In this document: positions 43,070 to 51,865 of the stretch, piece after piece
How positions within the stretch are numbered: the stretch's first letter is position 1
How the letters are laid out: each line of letters begins with the position of its first letter
Assembly (NCBI GenBank): GCA_900316005.1
Contig: ONBH01000010.1
Location: 1-64,000, forward strand
Length of the DNA stretch: 64,000 bases
Reading direction: 5' to 3'
Origin: an uncultured Bacteroidales bacterium
GTDB lineage: Bacteria; Bacteroidota; Bacteroidia; Bacteroidales; Paludibacteraceae
Translations under genes and position numbers: made by a program
Notes under the pieces: model-generated
Database searches by the model: none
The model's input: only the letters and a program-made list of their open reading frames with translations
What the model was told of the DNA's origin: nothing

Positions 43070-43604
43070 GTTTTCGCTGGAAGCGGTAGGTCTCGTCGTG
43101 CCAAGTGTTGCCTTCGCGGCGATAGAAACGCTGGTTGGTAGTCGGGCTCTTCAGGCCGCCAAGGGCTTCCACATACGGTCCGAACTTTACATAGTCGAAT
43201 ACCAACAAGTTGTTTTCGTAGTTTTCGTAGTTTGCGTTGTTTTCGTAGTTTGCGTTGGTTGCGTTCGTTAGTTCGGGACTTCCCTCCCCCCTTGAAAGGG
43301 GGACGGGGGGATTCGTCCCGCTATACCACCCTGTTTTTATGCCTTGCACCTTGACATGCGCGGCCAAACGTGCCACCTCGTCGGGGTCCTGGTCGCCACC
43401 CATGAAGCAGACGCAGGTAATCCCCGTGCGGTACTGATTGATAAGGGCATCCAATAGTTCGTCGGTCAGCTCCTCGCCGATATCCTCCCTTAGATGCGGA
43501 CTGTGACAACCCGGGCATCGGTTCGGGCAACCGGAGATACTCAGGGCGAGTGTTACCTCGCCCGGAACCTCCTGAAACACTATATCGTAAGATGCGATTT
43601 TCAT
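43050..43604 (-). CDS. nrdG: Anaerobic ribonucleotide reductase activating protein, with repeat insertion
   Basis: 184 residues from ATG 43604. The radical-SAM cluster motif is CPNRCPGCH (residues 22-30, CxxxCxxC), after LALSISG. The downstream pieces TCVCFMGGDQDP and YVKFGPYVEALGGLKSPTTN also match NrdG. It generates the glycyl radical on NrdD. Residues about 97-131 (PPVPLSRGEG... then NANYENNANYENYENN) are foreign to the family and are encoded by a C/G-rich palindrome plus a period-9 array. The C-terminal KPSPPAP lies in another copy of the C/G element. Frame is kept, so activity may persist. Confidence 0.9.
   Translation of the reverse strand: MKIASYDIVFQEVPGEVTLALSISGCPNRCPGCHSPHLREDIGEELTDELLDALINQYRTGITCVCFMGGDQDPDEVARLAAHVKVQGIKTGWYSGTNPPVPLSRGEGSPELTNATNANYENNANYENYENNLLVFDYVKFGPYVEALGGLKSPTTNQRFYRREGNTWHDETYRFQRKPSPPAP
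43204..43320. repeat. Repeat insertion inside nrdG
   Basis: Period-9 units GTTTTCGTA and GTTTGCGTT occupy about 43208-43262. They are followed by CTCCCCCCTTGAAAGGGGGA, a C-run/G-run palindrome, to 43311. Period 9 keeps the reading frame (Asn-Tyr-Glu and Asn-Ala-Asn triplets). Confidence 0.85.
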
Positions 43605-43606
43605 AT

Positions 43607-43658
43607 TTAGACCGCTTCGCTGACAGAGTACAGACCGCTGCGCTGACAGAGTACAGAA
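43607..43658. repeat. Tandem 24-bp repeat between nrdD and nrdG
   Basis: ACCGCTTCGCTGACAGAGTA and ACCGCTGCGCTGACAGAGTA follow each other with period 24 in the spacer. Confidence 0.85.
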
Positions 43659-43677
43659 TAGTGGACTCTTCCAACGA

Positions 43678-45777
43678 TTAACGACAATCCACTCCTTCCC
43701 CTTTCGCATAATACCGCCGTGCGGCCTCCTTCTGTCTGCCGGAGGAGAAGTTCGACACGCGCTTCATATATCCTATCACGCGCGTGAGGTAGTCCACGTT
43801 GGTCGAATGGCAATGCGGGCACTCCTTGAGGTAACGTTTGTCAATATGACCACAGTCGTTGCAGATGGTATTGGGGATATTGAAGGTGAAGTAGTTGCAC
43901 CCCTCCACGGCGGCCACACGTAGCAACTGGCGGTATTGTTCCTTTGAGAGGTGTTCGTCCAGGTTGCAATGCAGTGCACTTCCGCCCGTCAGATGCTCAA
44001 TATACTTACGTCCGTGCAGACGGAAGCGGTCCAGCACCGTTGTCTTGGGGTCTTCAACGATATAGAAATAGCTGTTGTAGCAGTCACGGGGCACCACATA
44101 GCCATCCTCGCGGTCCCACTTGGCATGCTTCACGCCAACATTCTCGGCGGGAATCATCTCGCAGTTGAACATCACATCTTTGGCACGATACTGCTTGTTG
44201 AGTTTCTCGATGATGCCGAGCACTTCTTGTACATACTCGGTATAGCGCGGGTTGTCGCTTATTTCGATGCCCAAGAACTCGGCAGCCTCGACCAAACCGT
44301 TGACGCCGATGGTGAGGTACTGACGGCCGATATTGATATATCCGGCATCAAAGAGGGGTAGCATGCCGCGTTGCTGCAGGCTCTTGAGGTTCTCGTTGTA
44401 GGCTAACTGCACCTTGTGCATGAGGTCCACGATTTCCTCGATATACGTCTGATACGGTATGTTGTTGCGCACGGCGTACTGAATAGCTCGGTTGAGGTTG
44501 ATGGTCAGTACCGACTTCGAACCGGTGCTGACGCCGCCGGCTCCTAAGGTGTAGCTGAAGCCGTTGTCGGTGATCTCGTTACGGAGGCGGCAGCAGCTTG
44601 ACAGCGAATCGGCATTGTCGCTGATGTAGGTAAAGAAGGAATGCCCCTCGGCATACATCTCGGCGGTGAAGTCAGCGTACTCCTTGTCCTTCACGTCGCC
44701 GTTCTCGCTCAACAGAGCCATCGTCTCCACGGGGAAGGTCAGCACCGCCTTCGTGCGTTCCGCGTTGAACCATTTCATGAAGCGTTTCTGTAACCAGTTC
44801 AGACCATCCCAGTCGGGCTTAGAACCATCGGGGAAGAAGAAGTTGCCGAAGAGCGATTCAAAGTAATAACGGTCGTAGTAGCTGATGTTCCAGAAAACGG
44901 ACTGGAAGTTACGCGCTCCGCTGGGTTGGTTGATGCTATAAACAACCTGTTGGAAGCAGTCGGTCACGACCTTGTCGATGGTACGACGTTTCAGGCTGAG
45001 GTCCACCACTTCGTCCTGACGTTTCCAGTAGTCCTTGCCATACTCCAGACCGATGAAGTAGTTCAGGTACATTAGAAACTCCGGCGTAGCGCAGGCACCC
45101 GACAGCATCGACGATACGATGAACACCATATTGATGAACCCGCCGCAGAAGGACTTCAGGTTCTTCGGAGGCGTGGCGTTGCCGCCGATGGAAATGGTAC
45201 CACCGATGAGCCAGGGGTACATGGTGATGGAGGCGCAGTAGTTAGCCAGGTTCGTCTCGTCGTTTTTGTAGATGAAATGTTGGTTCAGCAGCGAGATGTA
45301 CTTGTCTGCCAATTCGCGTCCGTACATCTTCTTGATTTGCTCGGTCAGCAGGCGTCGGTTCAGACGGATGAAGCCCTGCTTGGGCAACTCGCCGATAAGC
45401 GTTGCGATGTTCTTGTTCTCCACATTGGCATTGGCGTCGTACTTGCTACCCTCGGCGGCATTCGAGGCCTGACAGTAGTTCATCAGGAACTCCAAGCGAG
45501 CCTGTGTCTCGCGATCTTCGCTATGCCGATTGCGGTAGAGCATATAGGCTTTTGCCACTTGGTAATACCCCTCCGACATCAGGGCCACCTCTACTTGGTT
45601 CTGCACCTCCTCTACGCTGATGCCGTTATGAATCCTCAGGTGCGACAAAATCGAGCCCAATATCTCCTCGGTCGCAAACGAATTAGCTGCAAGGAACGAC
45701 TTCGAAATAGCGTTTTTTACCTTCTCAACGGTAAATAATTCCGGCTTACCGTCACGTTTGATAATGTATGTCTCCAT
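43678..45777 (-). CDS. nrdD: Anaerobic ribonucleoside-triphosphate reductase
   Basis: 699 residues. An ATP-cone starts the protein (YIIKRDGKPELFTVEKVKNA). The catalytic barrel follows, with FCGGFINMVF and SSCCRLRNE bearing the active-site cysteines. At the C-terminus are the zinc site CNDCGH...CPHCH and the glycyl-radical loop RVIGY (Gly669). The enzyme makes deoxynucleotides without oxygen, so the organism grows anaerobically. nrdG is 73 bp downstream. The leader is long (about 165 nt) and contains a 12-bp direct repeat. Full length. Confidence 0.97.
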   Translation of the reverse strand: METYIIKRDGKPELFTVEKVKNAISKSFLAANSFATEEILGSILSHLRIHNGISVEEVQNQVEVALMSEGYYQVAKAYMLYRNRHSEDRETQARLEFLMNYCQASNAAEGSKYDANANVENKNIATLIGELPKQGFIRLNRRLLTEQIKKMYGRELADKYISLLNQHFIYKNDETNLANYCASITMYPWLIGGTISIGGNATPPKNLKSFCGGFINMVFIVSSMLSGACATPEFLMYLNYFIGLEYGKDYWKRQDEVVDLSLKRRTIDKVVTDCFQQVVYSINQPSGARNFQSVFWNISYYDRYYFESLFGNFFFPDGSKPDWDGLNWLQKRFMKWFNAERTKAVLTFPVETMALLSENGDVKDKEYADFTAEMYAEGHSFFTYISDNADSLSSCCRLRNEITDNGFSYTLGAGGVSTGSKSVLTINLNRAIQYAVRNNIPYQTYIEEIVDLMHKVQLAYNENLKSLQQRGMLPLFDAGYINIGRQYLTIGVNGLVEAAEFLGIEISDNPRYTEYVQEVLGIIEKLNKQYRAKDVMFNCEMIPAENVGVKHAKWDREDGYVVPRDCYNSYFYIVEDPKTTVLDRFRLHGRKYIEHLTGGSALHCNLDEHLSKEQYRQLLRVAAVEGCNYFTFNIPNTICNDCGHIDKRYLKECPHCHSTNVDYLTRVIGYMKRVSNFSSGRQKEAARRYYAKGEGVDCR

Positions 45778-45881
45778 GTTTGTTTTATTGCGCTTGGCGC
45801 GGTTACGGATGGTTTGAAAATAGGATAATGACCGCTACGCATACCGCAATCGGCTCCTCATTTCCAAACTTTATGATTAAA

Positions 45882-45981
45882 TATTCTGAAATTTCGCTTC
45901 CTAAAGAGAGCCCTTTGGGGGTGCTCCAATCGTATTCTGAAATTCGGTGCAAAAGTACAACTTTTTTTTCATATACGCAAA
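45882..45981 (-). promoter_or_regulatory. nrdD promoter and repeated leader motif
   Basis: Minus-strand TACTTTTG at 45957-45950 with TTTGC at 45981-45977. TATTCTGAAATT occurs at 45882-45893 and 45933-45944, within the long untranslated leader. Confidence 0.7.
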
Positions 45982-46109
45982 TTTTTTGGCATTTTTTTCA
46001 AAAAAAAATCACCTGCATGCAGAGCATCTTTTTACCGCCGTTAGTAGATAGCTAATTTGGTCTCTCCAGGCAGCCGACCGGCTAAAGCCAATGCAAAAGC
46101 CAATGTGAA

Positions 46110-46138
46110 AAAAAACGCTCTCGGAAGCGTTTTTTTTT
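46110..46138 (+). terminator. Orphan terminator-like hairpin
   Basis: ACGCT pairs with AGCGT over CTCGGA, with A8 before and T8 after. No gene on either strand ends here: nrdD starts at 45777 going the other way and the next gene starts at 46196. It may end a small RNA or insulate the promoter. The 45960-46110 stretch shows no clear ORF or promoter. Confidence 0.7.
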
Positions 46139-46167
46139 GCATATGTCAAAAAATTGTTGTACCTTTG
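46136..46167 (+). promoter_or_regulatory. Promoter of the Omp85-like gene
   Basis: TTTGC at 46136-46140 (overlapping the terminator T-run) and TACCTTTG at 46160-46167. Confidence 0.75.
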
Positions 46168-46195
46168 CAGCGTGATTTTTTTAAACAAGACACAT

Positions 46196-47680
46196 ATGAA
46201 AAAAATACTCCTCGCCTTTATGGCATTGACGCTGTTCGTCGCTACTGCTGACGCAAAGAGAGAAAAGAAAGTGGAGGTGGACTCCCTGGGTAATAAAATC
46301 AAGACCGGCTGGAACTTCGGTATCCTGCCTTCTATCGCCTATGATGCCGACTACGGCTTCCAGGGTGGTGTGCTCACCAACGTTTATTACTACGGCGATG
46401 GCAGTCAGTATCCCGAATACATTCACTCGCTCTACGTCGAGGCGGCCTATACCACCAAACACCATGGTATCTTCCGCTTCAACTACGACTCCAAATACCT
46501 CATACCGGGCTACCGACTGACGCTTGATGCCACCTATCTGCCCGATGCTATGTGCGACTTCTACGGCTATAACGGCTATCAGTCCAAGTATGACTACACC
46601 CTGCATGACTGGTCTAAGAAGCCGGAGAAGATGGACACCGCCGCCTACCGCAGCCGCGTGTTCTACAAGTACAAACGCGACCTCATCCGCGTAGCGGGCG
46701 ATATCGAGGGCACGATCTACAAAGGCCTGAAATGGAATGCCGGACTGGGTGTGCTCGGTTATATCATTGACGACTGCAACATCGATATGCTCAACGGCAA
46801 GAACAAATACGACCCAACCCTCGACCATCAGAAAGCGCTCAACCCCGATGAACAGCTGCTCTATAATAAATATAAGGAGTGGGGACTGGTTGGCAAGGAT
46901 GAGATGAAGGGCGGCTGGCACCCTTACCTGCGCGCCGGTATCACCTTTGATACGCGCGACAAACGACAGGGACCCAACCGCGGCATCTATGCCGATGCGT
47001 TCTTTACCTATTCCGCCGCTTTCAATGCCGCCTATGGCAATCAGGCTACCGCCGGCTACAACCACCTGCAGTTTAACTTTACCTTCCGGCACTATGTCCC
47101 CTGCTATACCGACAAGAACGGATTCAATCGTATCACCTTTGCTTATCGCGTCGGAACGCAGAATAACATCGCCGGTCGCTCGCCGTTCTATATGAACAAC
47201 TACATGAACGCCCTCTTTATCCAACGCGTGTATTACGAGGGCCTGGGCGGTGGTAACTCGGTGCGCGGTATGATGGCGAACCGTATCCTGGCTAACGGCT
47301 TTGCTTACGCCAATGTGGAGTTCCGCTTCCGCATCGTCAATTTCGATATCGGTCGCCAGCATTTCTTTGTAGGCCTGAACCCCTTCTTCGACCTGGGTAT
47401 CGTCACGCAGCCCTATAACATGGATGAGCTGGTTGAGCTCCATACCGGCGGCTTGTATCATGACCTCAAAAGCAGCATGGCAGCCGCGGGTGACAACTAC
47501 GACGACTATTTCTCTTCTGCCAAAAAGGACGTTTATAACCCTCACATGACAGCGGGTCTCGGACTCAAGATCGGTATGAACGAGAACTTCGTCCTCAGTT
47601 GCGATTGGGGTATGCCGCTCAACAAACAGGACAACCAGAAATGGGCCAACTTCTACGTCAAGATGGGATACCTGTTCTAA
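46196..47680 (+). CDS. BamA/TamA-like (Omp85) outer-membrane barrel
   Basis: 494 residues from ATG 46196. The signal peptide ends TLFVATADA. The mature protein begins with a short KREKKVEVDSLG stretch, then GWNFGILPSIAYDADYGFQG and alternating beta strands to the final FYVKMGYLF, a C-terminal aromatic barrel signal. GLGGGNSVRGMMANR resembles the VRGY/F motif region of Omp85 barrels, and the absence of POTRA domains fits the short Bacteroidota DUF5982/BamA-like group. A role in outer-membrane insertion or translocation is only inferred. Single gene with its own promoter. Confidence 0.8.
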   Translation: MKKILLAFMALTLFVATADAKREKKVEVDSLGNKIKTGWNFGILPSIAYDADYGFQGGVLTNVYYYGDGSQYPEYIHSLYVEAAYTTKHHGIFRFNYDSKYLIPGYRLTLDATYLPDAMCDFYGYNGYQSKYDYTLHDWSKKPEKMDTAAYRSRVFYKYKRDLIRVAGDIEGTIYKGLKWNAGLGVLGYIIDDCNIDMLNGKNKYDPTLDHQKALNPDEQLLYNKYKEWGLVGKDEMKGGWHPYLRAGITFDTRDKRQGPNRGIYADAFFTYSAAFNAAYGNQATAGYNHLQFNFTFRHYVPCYTDKNGFNRITFAYRVGTQNNIAGRSPFYMNNYMNALFIQRVYYEGLGGGNSVRGMMANRILANGFAYANVEFRFRIVNFDIGRQHFFVGLNPFFDLGIVTQPYNMDELVELHTGGLYHDLKSSMAAAGDNYDDYFSSAKKDVYNPHMTAGLGLKIGMNENFVLSCDWGMPLNKQDNQKWANFYVKMGYLF

Positions 47681-47706
47681 TTGATAGTTGATAATTGATA
47701 ATTGAC
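47680..47706. repeat. Heptad array TTGATAG/TTGATAA
   Basis: Four units directly after the stop of the Omp85-like gene. Confidence 0.75.
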
Positions 47707-47736
47707 ATTACAAAGATTTCTTTCCTTTTAATTCGA

Positions 47737-47744
47737 TAATTTTG
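47737..47744 (+). promoter_or_regulatory. -7 box before the flavoprotein remnant
   Basis: TAATTTTG at 47737-47744, 6 bp before the ATG of the truncated gene; no clear -33 box. It may now drive the downstream TonB-domain gene. Confidence 0.5.
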
Positions 47745-47749
47745 CAAAG

Positions 47750-47872
47750 ATGAAAGTTTTATTGATTAATGGCAGTCCCAATGCCAAAGGCTGTACTTAT
47801 ACGGCATTGAGCAATGTTACAAATATGAAAAAAATATTTATTTCTTTATTGTGCGTATGTAATGTGTTTTAA
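47750..47872 (+). pseudogene. Truncated NADPH-dependent FMN reductase/flavodoxin-like gene
   Basis: The frame reads MKVLLINGSPNAKGCTYTAL for its first 20 residues, the classical FMN-binding start (LLINGSPNAKG) of NADPH-dependent FMN reductases, which are usually 170-200 residues long. After residue 23 it continues TNMKKIFISLLCVCNVF and stops at 40 residues; this second part looks like the start of a signal peptide. The rest of the reductase is missing, so a deletion or insertion has joined two sequences here. It keeps a -7 promoter box and lies 18 bp before the TonB-domain gene. Confidence 0.75.
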
Positions 47873-47889
47873 TACCAAATTCAATCAAT

Positions 47890-49077
47890 ATGAGACATGT
47901 TTTCACATTAATAATCATCTGTTTTGCATGCTTGTTCTGCGGAGAACAGATGTCGGCAGCTAAACGGAAAACCGTTTTTGTTAATAGCAAAATGCATATC
48001 ATTCCTGTTGCTGACCAAAATGGGATGTATGCATATCTGACATATCTGGAAGACCATATTCAGGCGAAAGTGTACAACTCGCAGGGAATGCTGCTTTTCA
48101 ACCTGAATGTGAAAGAGATTACCCCTGATACCTGTATCTATGACGGCGTGCAGGAGGAATACTTTTTTAATGAATTACGTGATGTTTATCGATACGAAAA
48201 TAATCAAGTTGTAGAACACACCTTCTATCGGAACGGAGAGAAGATTTTCCATCAGCCATTGTTGGTCGGGGATACAATTTGGTATTTTCAGAATCATATT
48301 GTTCTGCCTCAAGAAGCAGTGTCGTACGGTGTGGTTAAAAAGATTGACAGCCAGACAAAGATGGTGGCCGTTAGTCGTTATAGTTGCCGGAACAACGACT
48401 TATTAGAGGAAGGTAATTTTAATCTCATTGAGTATAATAACTCGGTGCGGCAAGGGAAACAATTCTATTACAGTAATGGTAAGAAATGCCGTTTGTCGAT
48501 ATATTCGCCTAAAGGACAACTGATCGAAGATTATGCAATAGATACGCTAGGCAAAGTACAGAGGCAGGTATCTTTCCCCGTAATCCCGAACTATTCTACA
48601 GCCCAAAAGGCCCCATCGTGGAAGGAAATAAAATTCTTTTATCCTGATGGGAAACTCAAGGCGAAAAAGGTACGTGTTGATAATCGCATTGAGGAACAGT
48701 ATTTTCTCCCGAATGGTGAACTGACCGATGCGATGGACTTGGATGAGGATTCCAATATGGATGAATTCTATGGGATTATACCAGATATGCCTCAGTTCCC
48801 CGGAGGGGCACAAGCATTGTATACATTTCTTAAAGAAAACATGAAATATCCGGTTTTGGCGCAGCAAATGAAATTAGTCGGAGTCGTTAGAGTTAGTTTC
48901 ACGGTTGAGGAAGATGGTAGTGTTTCCAATATTATAGTTGTAGAACCGGTTCATAAATTGCTTAACGATGAGGCAGTACGCGTGGTTAAGATGATGCCGA
49001 AGTGGATTCCCGGCAATAGAAACGGAACACCGGTAAAAGTGCGATATACAATGCCGATAAACTTTAGGTTGCAATAA
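47890..49077 (+). CDS. TonB C-terminal domain protein
   Basis: 395 residues. An N-terminal signal or anchor (FTLIIICFACLFCGEQMSA) precedes a central region of MORN/toxin-antitoxin-like short beta repeats (GKQFYYSNGKKCRLSIYSPK; EIKFFYPDGKLKAKKV). The last 90 residues are a TonB_C domain (VGVVRVSFTVEEDGSVSNII; DEAVRVVKMMPKWIPGNRNG). Such proteins couple to, or mimic, TonB at receptors. The gene is markedly richer in A+T than its neighbours and sits on the broken reductase gene, suggesting recent acquisition. Confidence 0.88.
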   Translation: MRHVFTLIIICFACLFCGEQMSAAKRKTVFVNSKMHIIPVADQNGMYAYLTYLEDHIQAKVYNSQGMLLFNLNVKEITPDTCIYDGVQEEYFFNELRDVYRYENNQVVEHTFYRNGEKIFHQPLLVGDTIWYFQNHIVLPQEAVSYGVVKKIDSQTKMVAVSRYSCRNNDLLEEGNFNLIEYNNSVRQGKQFYYSNGKKCRLSIYSPKGQLIEDYAIDTLGKVQRQVSFPVIPNYSTAQKAPSWKEIKFFYPDGKLKAKKVRVDNRIEEQYFLPNGELTDAMDLDEDSNMDEFYGIIPDMPQFPGGAQALYTFLKENMKYPVLAQQMKLVGVVRVSFTVEEDGSVSNIIVVEPVHKLLNDEAVRVVKMMPKWIPGNRNGTPVKVRYTMPINFRLQ

Positions 49078-49138
49078 TATTGAGAAACAATGGATATTTT
49101 TCAGGCATTAAATACTCCCCGCCAAAGTCAGGAAATGA

Positions 49139-49194
49139 ATGCCGTCCCGCCTGCCGGAGTTGCCATATAGGCAGCCGGGCAGACGAGACGGCAT
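49139..49194. repeat. Long imperfect inverted repeat
   Basis: ATGCCGTCCCGCCTGCCGG pairs with CCGGGCAGACGAGACGGCAT, with an inner TGCC-ATATA-GGCA stem. It fills the spacer between the convergent TonB-domain and pfkA genes and may be a terminator or a REP-like element. Otherwise the 49078-49219 spacer shows nothing. Confidence 0.8.
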
Positions 49195-49219
49195 AACAGA
49201 TAAGGTGTGCTGAAGGGGA

Positions 49220-50203
49220 TTAGATGCTCAGAACCTGCAGGGCTTGCCATTTGTCGTCCTTGATATCCTTCTTCTGCTTGATGGCTTTGGAAAGGGGTAC
49301 ATAGACGATTTCGGAGTTCTGAACACCAACCATGATGGAGCGTTGCTCTTCCATGAGCGCCTGTATGGCAGCTACGCCGAGACGGGAAGCCAGGATACGG
49401 TCGTAAGCCGAGGGGCTACCGCCGCGCTGCAGGTGACCGAGAATGGTGACACGTGTGCCGTATTCAGGATGCACCTTTTCTATAATCTCCGCTACTTTGC
49501 GTGCGCCGCCTTCGATAGCGTGTTCCTGAACGAGCACGATACCTGAGTTCTTGTGCTTGCGGCGTCCCTGACCGATGGCTTCTTCGAGCTGTTCGGCCAC
49601 GGTGGCGCGTTCGGGAATGATAGCTGCTTCGGCTCCGGCAGCGATGGCTGCGTTCAGGGTGAGGAAGCCGGCATCGCGCCCCATCACCTCCACGAGGAAG
49701 AGACGTTCGTGGCTGGTACCGGTGTCGCGCAGTTTGTCCACGCATTCCACGATGGTATTGAGGGCGGTGTCGTATCCGATGGTGGCATCGGTGCCCCAGA
49801 GGTCGTTGTCAATCGTTCCGGGCAGACCGATGACGGGCACATTGTATTCCTGTGCCAGCAGACGTGCGCCGGTGAAGGTGCCGTCGCCGCCGATGACGAT
49901 GAGGGCGTCAATCTGCTCGCGTTGAATGGTTTCAAAGGCACGTTTGCGGCCTTCGGGCGTGCGGAACTCATCCGAACGGGCGGTTTTGAGAATGGTACCG
50001 CCGCGTTGGATAATGCCGGATACATCCTGTGTGCCGAGTTCGGTGACTTCGCCTTCCATGAGGCCTTTGTAACCGCGGTAGATACCTTTTACTCGGATGT
50101 CATTGACGATGGCTGCGCGGGTGACGGCGCGAATGGCGGCGTTCATACCGGGTGCATCACCTCCTGAGGTGAGGACACCAATGGTTTTGATCGTATATTC
50201 CAT
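49220..50203 (-). CDS. pfkA: 6-phosphofructokinase
   Basis: 327 residues. ATP-binding [32 protein letters not shown], the catalytic [20 protein letters not shown] and the fructose-6-phosphate site [10 protein letters not shown] are all intact. Length and the GDGT pattern fit the ATP-dependent bacterial enzyme. It phosphorylates fructose 6-phosphate in glycolysis. Last gene of the porQ-cmk-ispH-pfkA run on the minus strand. Confidence 0.97.
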   Translation of the reverse strand: MEYTIKTIGVLTSGGDAPGMNAAIRAVTRAAIVNDIRVKGIYRGYKGLMEGEVTELGTQDVSGIIQRGGTILKTARSDEFRTPEGRKRAFETIQREQIDALIVIGGDGTFTGARLLAQEYNVPVIGLPGTIDNDLWGTDATIGYDTALNTIVECVDKLRDTGTSHERLFLVEVMGRDAGFLTLNAAIAAGAEAAIIPERATVAEQLEEAIGQGRRKHKNSGIVLVQEHAIEGGARKVAEIIEKVHPEYGTRVTILGHLQRGGSPSAYDRILASRLGVAAIQALMEEQRSIMVGVQNSEIVYVPLSKAIKQKKDIKDDKWQALQVLSI

Positions 50204-50237
50204 AAATTTGTCGTTGGGTTTTATTCGTCGTTTGTCG

Positions 50238-51113
50238 TTAGTTGTTAAACTGCTGTAGTCGGTCTCGGCAGGCTTCCATGAGCCAGAGTGGGGTGGATGT
50301 GGCTCCGCAAATTCCTACGCGTTCGGCAACGCTTTTTTTTGCCCCATGCAAAAAGGGGGATAGTAATTCTAAGGTGATTTCCTCGGGCGAGGAGATAAAT
50401 AAGGTGTTCGGATTGGCTTCGCGGCAGTGGCTGAAGAGAACCTGTGCGTTGGAGGACTTCCGACCCCCGACAAAGATGACGAGGTCGTGTGCCCGAGCAA
50501 ATTCACGCATGTGTTCCGCCCGATTGGCTACGTTGCGGCAGATGGTATCATAGACGTGCAGCTCTTGGTTGGCGCGTTTGCGTATCTCGTCCGCGATATG
50601 TTGGTATTCCTCCATCGACATTGTAGTCTGTGAGAAGAGAAACACGGGGCGGTGGAAGTCAATCTTTTCGATATCGGCTGTGGCCTGAATCACAAGCGCG
50701 GTATTGCCGGTCTGCCCCTGCAGGCCAATGACTTCTGCATGACCGGGTTTGCCGAAGATGACAATCTGGGCATCGGGGTTGGCTGTATAGGTGTCGCGGA
50801 TGCGTTTCTGCAGTTGCATCACCACGGGGCAGGAGGCATCGATGATCTCCAGCCCGTTGTCGTGGGCGATGCGGTAGGTAGAGGGCGGCTCGCCGTGCGC
50901 GCGGAACAGCACACGGCCGCTACGCAGCGTGCGCAAATCATCATAGTCAATGGTTTCCAGACCAAGTTTGGCCAGACGTTCCACTTCCTCGCCGTTGTGA
51001 ACGATGTCACCAAGGCAAAAAAGCGGACCATTCTTGAGTTCGCTCTCTGCTGTCGTAATGGCGCGTGTAACGCCAAAACAGAAACCACTATTATTGTCAA
51101 TTGTTATAGACAT
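50238..51113 (-). CDS. ispH: 4-hydroxy-3-methylbut-2-enyl diphosphate reductase
   Basis: 291 residues from ATG 51113. The three iron-sulfur cysteines are visible in GFCFGV, DASCPVV and DTICRNV, plus the substrate residues of the RAHGEPPS and GGRKSSN segments. It makes isopentenyl and dimethylallyl diphosphate at the end of the MEP pathway. It follows cmk after 74 bp; porQ-cmk-ispH is also the order I recall from Porphyromonas. Confidence 0.96.
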   Translation of the reverse strand: MSITIDNNSGFCFGVTRAITTAESELKNGPLFCLGDIVHNGEEVERLAKLGLETIDYDDLRTLRSGRVLFRAHGEPPSTYRIAHDNGLEIIDASCPVVMQLQKRIRDTYTANPDAQIVIFGKPGHAEVIGLQGQTGNTALVIQATADIEKIDFHRPVFLFSQTTMSMEEYQHIADEIRKRANQELHVYDTICRNVANRAEHMREFARAHDLVIFVGGRKSSNAQVLFSHCREANPNTLFISSPEEITLELLSPFLHGAKKSVAERVGICGATSTPLWLMEACRDRLQQFNN

Positions 51114-51187
51114 AGGACTGTTCGTTCTACTCACTAAAGGAATCCGGAATAAAGACTCAATACATTCTCATCGGGGCATTTTAGTCT

Positions 51188-51862
51188 TTAATCTTTCCGT
51201 GCAGCGGTCTTTAATCTTTCTGCGCAGCGGTCAAATAGCCGGTAGATATGTTGCATCTGTTCCTCGCGGGTGAGGTTGGAGTTATCCACGACAATGGCAT
51301 CCTCAGCCTGCTTTAGCGGCGATTCGGCGCGATGCGTGTCGCGGTAGTCGCGGTCGTTGACGTCGCGGAGCACATCCTCATAGACGGGGTTCTCACCCTT
51401 GGCAACCAATTCGTCGTAGCGGCGTCTGGCACGTACCTCGGGCGAGGCGGTAAGGAAGAGCTTGAGCTCGGCATCGGGGAAAACGACCGTTCCAATGTCG
51501 CGACCGTCCATGACGATACCTTTGTTGCGGCCCATCTGTTGCTGCTGGGCAACCAGGAAATGGCGCACTTCGGCTATCGGCGAGACGCGTGAGGCCATAT
51601 TACCGACTTCCAGGGTGCGGATCTCTGCTTCTACATCTTCGCCATTAAGGGTAACATGATTATTGCGGAAGCCGACGGCAATCTGGTCCAGCCCTGCGAG
51701 TGACGGCAGTTGCACCAAGCCGCGCATGACGGCAAGAGCGACGGCGCGATACATGGCACCGGTGTCCACATAAGTATATCCGGCATACTGGGCCAACTGT
51801 TTGGCGATAGTTGATTTGCCGCAGGAGGAGTAGCCGTCGATAGCAACGATGATTTTATTCAT
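51188..51862 (-). CDS. cmk: Cytidylate kinase
   Basis: 224 residues. The P-loop GYSSCGKSTIAKQLA is at 10-24, YVDTGAMYRAVAL at about 31-43 is the CMP-binding segment, and VMDGRDIGTVVFPDAELKLF with RARRRYDEL (LID) complete the family pattern. It phosphorylates CMP and dCMP. It starts 4 bp after the porQ stop. Confidence 0.97.
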   Translation of the reverse strand: MNKIIVAIDGYSSCGKSTIAKQLAQYAGYTYVDTGAMYRAVALAVMRGLVQLPSLAGLDQIAVGFRNNHVTLNGEDVEAEIRTLEVGNMASRVSPIAEVRHFLVAQQQQMGRNKGIVMDGRDIGTVVFPDAELKLFLTASPEVRARRRYDELVAKGENPVYEDVLRDVNDRDYRDTHRAESPLKQAEDAIVVDNSNLTREEQMQHIYRLFDRCAERLKTAARKD

Positions 51863-51865
51863 ATT

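Noticed and set aside
46181..47545. 454-codon minus-strand frame opposite the Omp85-like gene
   Set aside because: The plus-strand gene has a promoter, signal peptide and barrel pattern; the antisense frame has none.
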